NCBI GenBank assembly: GCA_947377725.1
Contig: CANCGX010000017.1
Coordinates: 1 to 19,610 of the forward strand
From: Actinomycetota bacterium
Lineage (GTDB): Bacteria > Actinomycetota > Actinomycetes > Nanopelagicales > Nanopelagicaceae
Direction: 5' to 3'
Length of the DNA: 19,610 nt
A model generated the notes under the pieces. It saw only the letters and a list, made by a program, of their open reading frames with translations. It had not been told where the DNA came from and made no database searches. The position numbers were made by a program, and so were the translations under genes. Below, piece after piece: positions 13,751 through 19,610 of the stretch; position 1 is the first letter of the stretch; each line of letters starts with the position of its first letter.

Positions 13751-14938
13751 GTGGATACAACCGCTGAGAAACTAGCCGTAGGAGATCGAGTCACTGTCGA
13801 AATTGGGCCAATTGCCCATGGCGGACATTTCATCGCCAGACACAATGGCCAAGTCATATTCGTTCGCCATGGCATCACGGGAGAAAAAGCCGTTATTGAA
13901 ATCACAGCTACCAGTTCAAAGGTTGTCCGTGCTGACGTTATTGAAGTTATTGAGCCATCTGCAGCGCGAGTCGAACCGCCGTGTAAATATTCTCATCCTG
14001 GTGGATGTGGTGGGTGCGATTTCCAACATATAGATCTCATTTTTCAAAGAGAGCTAAAGCGTCGAGTTGTGGTCGAACAATTCGCTCGATTGGGCGGTCT
14101 AGAAGTTGATCTTGATGTTCATGGCGTTGAGCCACTCAACGGCTTGCATTGGCGAACTCGTATGGACTTTGCAGTTTCAGCGGCCGGACATATTGGTTTG
14201 TATGGCAACCGAAGTAACGAGGTTGTTGAAATTGACGATTGCCTCATCGCAATTGAAAATATGAAAGTAGGTGAAGTGGCTGCGAGAAAATGGAACGGTA
14301 AGGAGCGCTTAGAAATCGCATCTTCAAGCAAAGGCCAAGTGAACATTTCTCGTGCAGGTCGGAGCATCTCGGGTCCAACAGAATTGAATGAAGAAGTGAA
14401 CGGCCTGTCTTACAAAGTTTCAGCACAATCTTTTTGGCAGAGTCACAAAAGAGCTCCATCGACACTTGTTACCGAATCGATGGAATTGCTCGGACTTCGT
14501 GACGGTGATGTTGTCTGCGACCTTTATGGAGGAGCAGGACTTTTTGCAGCGGCAATGTCTAAAAGAGTTGGCGCGTCTGGAAAGGTCCATCTCATCGAAC
14601 TTGATCGTCATGCGACTGCTGATGCCAAAAAAGGATTCGCAAATACCAAAAATGTAGAAGTTCATGTTGGACGTGTTGAATCTGAAATTCGCAAAGTTTC
14701 CAAAGCCGATGTACTTCTTCTTGATCCGCCTCGGACCGGAGCGGGCAAGGAAGTAATTGACGAGATGGTGAGAATTTCACCGAGGACGATTGTCTACGTT
14801 TCCTGTGACCCGGGCTCGTTGGCCAGGGATGCGAAATACCTCACAGAAGGTGGATACGCCATCAGCCATCTAGCGGGATATGACCTATTTCCTATGACCG
14901 CCCACGTCGAATGTGTCGTGCAATTTACGCGTAAATAA
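13751..14938 (+). CDS. TRAM-domain 23S rRNA/tRNA 5-methyluridine methyltransferase (RumA/TrmA family)
   Basis: This SAM-dependent enzyme adds a methyl to C5 of uridine in 23S rRNA or tRNA; which one cannot be told here. In 395 residues it has a TRAM RNA-binding domain (about 5-70) and four cysteines (78, 86, 89, 164) spaced like the 4Fe-4S ligands of RumA in PPCKYSHPGGCGGCDFQH and DDCLI. The SAM-binding CDLYGGAGLF (256-265), DPPRTG (325-330), the catalytic nucleophile Cys352 in YVSCDPGSLARD, and the general base Glu387 in HVECVV are also present. Nothing is missing. GTG start. M. tuberculosis has the same family (Rv2689c) close to ceoB/ceoC, separated by an amino-acid permease gene that is absent here. 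acnA follows within 22 bases but appears to have its own promoter. Confidence 0.9.
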   Translation: MDTTAEKLAVGDRVTVEIGPIAHGGHFIARHNGQVIFVRHGITGEKAVIEITATSSKVVRADVIEVIEPSAARVEPPCKYSHPGGCGGCDFQHIDLIFQRELKRRVVVEQFARLGGLEVDLDVHGVEPLNGLHWRTRMDFAVSAAGHIGLYGNRSNEVVEIDDCLIAIENMKVGEVAARKWNGKERLEIASSSKGQVNISRAGRSISGPTELNEEVNGLSYKVSAQSFWQSHKRAPSTLVTESMELLGLRDGDVVCDLYGGAGLFAAAMSKRVGASGKVHLIELDRHATADAKKGFANTKNVEVHVGRVESEIRKVSKADVLLLDPPRTGAGKEVIDEMVRISPRTIVYVSCDPGSLARDAKYLTEGGYAISHLAGYDLFPMTAHVECVVQFTRK

Positions 14939-14948
14939 GCGGGCGGAC

Positions 14949-14954
14949 TAAGAT
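14949..14954 (+). promoter_or_regulatory. -10 box of a leaderless acnA promoter
   Basis: TAAGAT, then 6 bases, then ATG at 14961. A weak -35-like TTTACG lies at 14924-14929 inside the end of the preceding gene, with a long 19-base spacer. Confidence 0.5.
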
Positions 14955-14960
14955 TGGGGC

Positions 14961-17615
14961 ATGAGTAAGAATTCCTTTAACGCCCAATCCAGCATCGAAG
15001 TACATGGCAAAAAGTATGAAATCTTCGACATCACAGGAATCGAAGGTTCTAGAAACCTTCCATTCAGCCTGAAGGTATTACTCGAAAATCTATTACGTAC
15101 CGAAGATGGCGCGAACATAACCGCTTCGCAGATCAAAGCGCTTGCTGAGTGGGATCCATCAGTTGAACCGGATACAGAAATTCAATTCACCCCTGCTCGC
15201 GTGATTATGCAGGATTTCACCGGGGTTCCTTGCGTTGTGGATCTAGCAACAATGCGTGAAGCGATTGCGGATTTAGGTGGAGATCCTACAAAAGTTAATC
15301 CGCTTGCTCCAGCTGAGCTTGTTATCGATCACTCGGTTATCGCCGATGTATTTGGAACTGCAAACGCTTTTGAAGAAAACACAGATATTGAATATCAGCG
15401 AAACCGCGAACGTTATCGATTCCTTCGCTGGGGTCAGACAGCATTTGATGAATTTAAAGTTGTTCCACCTGGAACGGGAATCGTCCACCAAGTTAATATT
15501 GAATTCTTAGCGCGAGTTGTAATGACTCGAAGCGTTGATGGAGTTCTCCGTGCGTATCCAGATACAGTCGTTGGTACTGACTCGCACACGACGATGGTGA
15601 ATGGGCTTGGAGTCCTGGGCTGGGGAGTCGGCGGAATTGAAGCTGAAGCAGCTCTTCTAGGGCAGCCTGTTTCAATGTTGATTCCACGCGTAGTCGGATT
15701 TAAATTAACTGGATCTCTTCGTGCCGGAACTACTGCAACAGATCTTGTTTTAACAATTACAGAAGCACTTCGCAAGCATGGTGTAGTTGGTAAGTTTGTT
15801 GAATTTTATGGAGATGGTGTCTCGGCACTTCCAATGGCGAATCGTTCTGCAATCGGAAACATGTCACCTGAGTACGGATCAACCTGCGCAATTTTCCCAA
15901 TTGATGCTGAAACTTTAAAATATCTCGCACTCACCGGCCGCTCTCAAGAGCAAATCGATTTGGTTGAACAATATTCAAAGCGAAATGGTTTCTGGCATGA
16001 CCCTTCCATCGAGCCAAGGTTTTCAGAATACGTTGAATTAGATCTTGCAATGGTTGTTCCATCAATCTCTGGACCAAAGCGCCCTCAAGATCGCATTTCC
16101 CTAGATAATGCCAAGAACGAATATCAAACTATCGTTCCTTCTTACTTTTCCGATAAGACAAGTAAAGAACCTATTCCAGTCTCGGTACGTGGAACCGCAA
16201 CGAGTGTCACAAATGGAGCAGTGGTAATCGCATCCATTACATCGTGTACGAATACTTCAAATCCATCTGTAATGCTTGGAGCTGCGCTACTTGCCAAGAA
16301 AGCCGTAGAAAAAGGGCTAAAGGCTCAGCCATGGGTGAAAACCACCCTTGCACCAGGATCGAAAGTCGTTACGGATTATTACGATAAAGCTGGACTAACA
16401 ACGTACATGGAACAACTTGGATTTAATCTCGTTGGATACGGCTGCGTTACATGTATTGGTAACTCGGGTCCACTTCCAGCTGAGGTTTCAAAAGCAATTA
16501 ACGAGAATGATTTAGCTGTAACAGCAGTGCTCTCTGGAAACCGTAATTTTGAAGGTCGCATCAGCCCAGATATTAAGATGAATTATTTGGCTTCACCTCC
16601 ATTGGTTGTTGCCTATGCAATTGCCGGTTCAATGAATCATGATTTTGACAATGATCCGCTTGGTAAAGACCAAAACGGTAACGATGTCTTTCTGAAGGAC
16701 ATCTGGCCTACAAGCGAAGAAATTGAAGCTGTAATTGCTTCATCTATTTCATCTGAGATGTTCAAGAAAGATTACGCTACGGTCTTTGATGGCGATCTTC
16801 GTTGGAAATCTCTTGATACCCCAACGGGAAAGACTTTCGAGTGGGATCTTAAGTCGACCTATGTTCGTAAGCCGCCTTATTTCGATGGCATGCCTCGTCA
16901 TCCGAAAGCAGTCGTCGATATTTCTGGAGCTCGAGTTCTTGCAGTTCTTGGGGATTCGATCACAACCGACCACATTTCACCTGCTGGAAATATTAAAGCT
17001 GATTCACCTGCTGGTAAATATCTCGCTGAACACGGTATCGAACGTATAGATTTCAATTCATACGGTTCTAGACGTGGAAACCATGAAGTGATGATTCGTG
17101 GAACATTTGCAAACATACGATTGAAGAATCTCTTGTTGAATGATGTTTCGGGAGGGTTCACACGAGATTTTCTCAATAATGGTGAGCAGGCAACTATCTA
17201 TGATGCTTCGATGAATTATCAAGCACAAGGCGTTCCACTTGTAATCCTTGCTGGCAAAGAATATGGATCTGGTTCATCACGTGACTGGGCTGCAAAGGGC
17301 ACAGCGCTTCTCGGAGTTCGCGCGGTAATAGCAGAATCATTTGAAAGAATTCACCGTTCTAATTTGATTGGAATGGGTGTTCTTCCGCTGCAATTCCTGG
17401 ATGGAGAGAACGCTGCCTCATTAGGTTTGACAGGAGAAGAAGTTTTCTCGATAAGTGGTATTACCGAACTCAACAATGGATCAACGCCTAAGACGGTTTC
17501 GGTTACTGCGGGAGAGAAGACTTTCCAAGCACGCGTTCGAATTGATACGCCAGGAGAGGCGGATTACTACCGTCACGGCGGAATCATGCAGTACGTATTG
17601 CGTAACCTGCTCTAG
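14961..17615 (+). CDS. acnA: Aconitate hydratase (aconitase A)
   Basis: Aconitase interconverts citrate and isocitrate in the TCA cycle and is cytoplasmic. The 884 residues match the AcnA/IRP1-type length. The three 4Fe-4S ligands are Cys429 (in TSCTNTSNPSVM), Cys495 and Cys498 (in GCVTCIGNSGP). Other signatures are VGTDSHTTMVNGLGVLGWG near 200, and, after the linker, the swivel domain with GDSITTDHISPAG near 665 and KEYGSGSSRDWAAKG near 770, which carries the catalytic serine. AcnA-type aconitases can act as RNA-binding regulators when they lose the cluster; this is known of the family only. Its stop codon forms part of the proposed dxs -10 box. In M. tuberculosis acn lies elsewhere, so acnA beside dxs differs from that genome. 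Confidence 0.97.
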   Translation: MSKNSFNAQSSIEVHGKKYEIFDITGIEGSRNLPFSLKVLLENLLRTEDGANITASQIKALAEWDPSVEPDTEIQFTPARVIMQDFTGVPCVVDLATMREAIADLGGDPTKVNPLAPAELVIDHSVIADVFGTANAFEENTDIEYQRNRERYRFLRWGQTAFDEFKVVPPGTGIVHQVNIEFLARVVMTRSVDGVLRAYPDTVVGTDSHTTMVNGLGVLGWGVGGIEAEAALLGQPVSMLIPRVVGFKLTGSLRAGTTATDLVLTITEALRKHGVVGKFVEFYGDGVSALPMANRSAIGNMSPEYGSTCAIFPIDAETLKYLALTGRSQEQIDLVEQYSKRNGFWHDPSIEPRFSEYVELDLAMVVPSISGPKRPQDRISLDNAKNEYQTIVPSYFSDKTSKEPIPVSVRGTATSVTNGAVVIASITSCTNTSNPSVMLGAALLAKKAVEKGLKAQPWVKTTLAPGSKVVTDYYDKAGLTTYMEQLGFNLVGYGCVTCIGNSGPLPAEVSKAINENDLAVTAVLSGNRNFEGRISPDIKMNYLASPPLVVAYAIAGSMNHDFDNDPLGKDQNGNDVFLKDIWPTSEEIEAVIASSISSEMFKKDYATVFDGDLRWKSLDTPTGKTFEWDLKSTYVRKPPYFDGMPRHPKAVVDISGARVLAVLGDSITTDHISPAGNIKADSPAGKYLAEHGIERIDFNSYGSRRGNHEVMIRGTFANIRLKNLLLNDVSGGFTRDFLNNGEQATIYDASMNYQAQGVPLVILAGKEYGSGSSRDWAAKGTALLGVRAVIAESFERIHRSNLIGMGVLPLQFLDGENAASLGLTGEEVFSISGITELNNGSTPKTVSVTAGEKTFQARVRIDTPGEADYYRHGGIMQYVLRNLL

Positions 17616-17618
17616 AAT
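17613..17618 (+). promoter_or_regulatory. -10 box of a leaderless dxs promoter, built on the acnA stop codon
   Basis: TAGAAT, whose first three bases are the acnA stop, is followed by 6 bases and the ATG at 17625. No ribosome binding site lies in the 9 bases between the genes. Confidence 0.5.
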
Positions 17619-17624
17619 TCGACA

Positions 17625-19538
17625 ATGCTCGAATCTATCCGCAGCGCTGCAGATCTTCAGGGGTTAACTCATGCCCAGCTTGATGCTCTGGCTGCGGAAA
17701 TTCGCGAATTTCTTATTCAAAAAGTTTCACGTAGCGGTGGACATCTGGGACCTAATTTGGGAGTCGTCGAGCTGACGATTGCAATGCATCGCGTTTTTAA
17801 TTCACCTCGAGATGTACTTTTGTTTGATACAGGGCATCAGTCATATGTTCACAAAATATTGACTGGCAGAGCTGGGGAGTTCGACAAACTTCGACAACGA
17901 GGTGGAATATCTGGCTACCCGAATCGTCGCGAGAGCGAACATGATGTCATTGAAAATTCCCACGCTTCCGGAGCCCTCTCATGGGCTGATGGAATTGCAA
18001 AAGCTTTCACAATAAAAGGGGAGAGTGACCGCAAAGTTGTTTGCCTCGTTGGCGATGGCTCACTCACTGGCGGGATGGCATGGGAGGCGCTCAACAACAT
18101 TGCTGCAAGTGAAAATTTGCCGTTAGTGATTGTCGTCAATGACAACGAACGTTCTTATTCGCCAACAATCGGCGGTATCTCAACGTACCTTTCAACATTG
18201 CGAACGACGAGTGGATATGAAAAGTTTTTAGATTGGGGTAAAGGCGTTTTAGAACGTACGCCTCTTGTCGGTCAACCAATCTACGAGACTCTGCATGGAG
18301 TCAAAAAAGGGATCAAAGATATTGTCGCGCCGCAGGGCATGTTTGAGGATCTTGGTTTGAAGTATTTGGGTCCTATTGATGGACACAATATTCAAGCTGT
18401 CGAAGAAGCACTCAATCATGCAAAAACTTTTGGGCATCCGGTTCTCGTCCACGTAATTACCGAAAAGGGCAGAGGGCATGCACCAGCCATTCAAGATGAA
18501 GCGGAAAAATTTCACGCCGTCGGAGTCGTTGACCCCGAAACTGGACAACCAATTTCAAAATCTGGCACGAGTTGGACGAGCGTTTTTGCAAAAGAACTTG
18601 TTGAGATCGGAAAGAGTCGGGAAGATATCGTTGCCATTACTGCTGCGATGCTTGGCCCTACGGGATTAGACCAATTCCAAAAAGAGTTTCCGGAAAGAAC
18701 ATTTGACGTAGGTATAGCCGAGCAGCATGCGGTGACATCGGCTGCTGGAATGGCATTCGCTGGATTGCATCCTGTTGTCGCGTTGTATTCAACATTCCTT
18801 AATCGAGCATTCGATCAGATGCTTTTGGATGTTGCGCTTCACGGTGCAGGGGTTACTTTCGTGCTCGATCGCGCAGGTGTAACCGGTGACGACGGTCCTT
18901 CACATCACGGTATTTGGGATCTTGCTCTAACAGGTCTTGTGCCGGGCATGCATGTGAGCGCGCCTCGTGATGGTGCTCGCTTGAAGGAAGTGCTTAACGA
19001 AGCTGTCGCAATTTCGAATGCGCCCTCGATGGTGCGCTTCCCTAAAGGGCCGGTAACTGCAGACATACCCGCATTTGAACGCCGCGATGGAATTGATGTT
19101 TTGTATAGAGGAGAAAGTGCCGACGTCTTGCTTATTAGCATCGGCGCAATGGCAACAATTTCCGTGGAAGCTGCATCGCAGGCTTACCGTGAAGGAGTTG
19201 GTGTAACTGTCATAGATCCACGTTGGGTAAAACCACTCCCACGAGCTCTTGCGACTATGGCACAACGTTATAAATCTGTTGTTGTTATTGAAGATGGAAT
19301 TAGGCACGGAGGAATTGCAAGTTCCATTTCTGAACTTTTCATTGAAGAAGGAATTGATCTACCTGTTCATTCCATAGGCGTGCCACTTGAATTTATCGAA
19401 CACAGCAAGCGTCAAGAAATTCTCAATGATCTAGGAATCACGGTTCAGAATATTGCACGTTCTCTTGTTGGGTGGAGCAGCTCCTCTAAATTTGAGGAAG
19501 CGACGCAACTCCCACAGGATGAAAACGCTGACCGGTAA
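17625..19538 (+). CDS. dxs: 1-deoxy-D-xylulose-5-phosphate synthase
   Basis: Dxs is a thiamine-diphosphate enzyme that condenses pyruvate with glyceraldehyde 3-phosphate. This is the first and controlling step of the MEP isoprenoid pathway, which supplies quinones, carotenoids and undecaprenyl phosphate. The 637 residues show RSGGHLGPNLGVVELT (37-52), DTGHQSYVHK (68-77), the ThDP/Mg motif GDGSLTGG (143-150) continuing to VVNDNE (170-175), the catalytic Glu366 in IAEQHAVTSAAGM, and DRAGVTGDDGPSHHG near 415. The transketolase C-terminal domain is complete. About 25 polar residues after NIARSL form a non-conserved tail, and this tail-coding DNA is what overlaps the convergent reverse-strand gene. 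Close behind acnA, but with a likely promoter of its own. Confidence 0.96.
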   Translation: MLESIRSAADLQGLTHAQLDALAAEIREFLIQKVSRSGGHLGPNLGVVELTIAMHRVFNSPRDVLLFDTGHQSYVHKILTGRAGEFDKLRQRGGISGYPNRRESEHDVIENSHASGALSWADGIAKAFTIKGESDRKVVCLVGDGSLTGGMAWEALNNIAASENLPLVIVVNDNERSYSPTIGGISTYLSTLRTTSGYEKFLDWGKGVLERTPLVGQPIYETLHGVKKGIKDIVAPQGMFEDLGLKYLGPIDGHNIQAVEEALNHAKTFGHPVLVHVITEKGRGHAPAIQDEAEKFHAVGVVDPETGQPISKSGTSWTSVFAKELVEIGKSREDIVAITAAMLGPTGLDQFQKEFPERTFDVGIAEQHAVTSAAGMAFAGLHPVVALYSTFLNRAFDQMLLDVALHGAGVTFVLDRAGVTGDDGPSHHGIWDLALTGLVPGMHVSAPRDGARLKEVLNEAVAISNAPSMVRFPKGPVTADIPAFERRDGIDVLYRGESADVLLISIGAMATISVEAASQAYREGVGVTVIDPRWVKPLPRALATMAQRYKSVVVIEDGIRHGGIASSISELFIEEGIDLPVHSIGVPLEFIEHSKRQEILNDLGITVQNIARSLVGWSSSSKFEEATQLPQDENADR

Positions 19539-19610
19539 CTTCTTCGCTTAGACCTTCGCGGTCTAGGTACGGCAATATTCCGCCTAAGTGCATTGGCCAT
19601 CCAGATCCCA
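19486..19610 (-). CDS. 3' end of a FadB-type 3-hydroxyacyl-CoA dehydrogenase (truncated by window edge)
   Basis: The reverse strand is open from the right edge to a TAG at 19488-19486, giving 40 complete codons. The peptide reads GSGWPMHLGGILPYLDREG, then LSEEVTGQRFHPVGVASLPQI. The G-x-G-W/F-P...GG...Y-D pattern is the C-terminal signature of the 3-hydroxyacyl-CoA dehydrogenase part of fatty-acid beta-oxidation complexes. As I recall them, actinobacterial FadB proteins end very similarly, with LGG-x2-PYLDR and a closing GVAS. The enzyme would oxidise 3-hydroxyacyl-CoA with NAD. The gene is convergent with dxs and overlaps its last 53 bases. Only the end is seen, so the full domain layout (with or without a crotonase part) is unknown. 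Confidence 0.68.
   Translation of the reverse strand, partial: GSGWPMHLGGILPYLDREGLSEEVTGQRFHPVGVASLPQI

Noticed and set aside
15434..15775. 113-codon reverse open frame inside acnA
   Set aside because: It lies wholly within conserved aconitase sequence and has an Arg/Thr/Pro-rich composition typical of antisense frames.
19550..19566. Perfect hairpin TAGACC-TTCGC-GGTCTA after dxs, possible terminator
   Set aside because: It lies inside the reverse-strand FadB-like coding end (Leu-Asp-Arg-Glu-Gly-Leu codons) and has no T-run after it. It might still slow polymerase, but the coding constraint explains the sequence.
1..19610. Mobile elements, CRISPR arrays, tRNA or rRNA genes, toxin-antitoxin or defence genes
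   Set aside because: Reading both strands I saw no transposase, integrase, regularly spaced repeats, tRNA-like cloverleaf or defence-family motif; nearly every base is accounted for by housekeeping genes.

Overview
This is a dense, almost entirely coding stretch of chromosome from an actinobacterium with unusually moderate G+C for that phylum (mid-40s percent by eye, not computed). DUF4193, DUF3093 and DUF3159 proteins are essentially actinobacterial. Together with dut, two TrkA-type proteins, a TRAM-domain RNA methyltransferase and dxs they follow the order known from Mycobacterium tuberculosis (Rv2699c back to dxs1 Rv2682c), with several genes missing. Low G+C, very short intergenic gaps, overlapping stop codons and lost neighbours suggest a streamlined, probably freshwater lineage of the acI/Nanopelagicales kind. 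That placement is inference.

Layout. (1) 1-2109: the 3' part of smc, then ftsY. (2) 2110-6202: a nitrogen block of amt (ammonium channel), glnK (PII signal protein) and glnD (PII-modifying enzyme), with a GlnR-like repeat in front of amt. (3) 6227-9864: a protein-targeting and translation block of ffh, rpsP (with a long acidic repeat tail), khpA, rimM and trmD; rplS, the usual next gene, is absent. (4) 9967-14938: the actinobacterial conserved block of DUF4193, DUF3093 (reverse), a hotdog thioesterase, dut, DUF3159, two TrkA-type NAD-binding proteins (reverse) and a 5-methyluridine RNA methyltransferase. (5) 14961-19538: aconitase and dxs. (6) At the right edge, on the reverse strand, lies the last part of a convergent gene that looks like a fatty-acid-oxidation 3-hydroxyacyl-CoA dehydrogenase (FadB type); its 3' end overlaps the end of dxs.

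How the genes work together. Ffh and FtsY are the two GTPases of the signal recognition particle pathway. Amt imports ammonium, GlnK senses nitrogen status and gates Amt, and GlnD modifies GlnK. RpsP, KhpA, RimM and TrmD build or modify the small subunit and tRNA. Aconitase serves the TCA cycle and Dxs starts the MEP isoprenoid pathway.

The most striking pattern is regulatory. All eight genes judged to begin transcription units without a Shine-Dalgarno site (glnD, ffh, DUF3093, thioesterase, ceoB-like trkA, methyltransferase, acnA, dxs) have a TAnnnT box exactly 6 or 7 nt before the start codon. This is the geometry expected of leaderless transcripts. The genes that carry a clear Shine-Dalgarno (amt, glnK, rpsP, trmD, DUF4193) lack such a box. 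I found no mobile element, CRISPR array, tRNA, rRNA or defence system, and no clearly novel multi-gene system.
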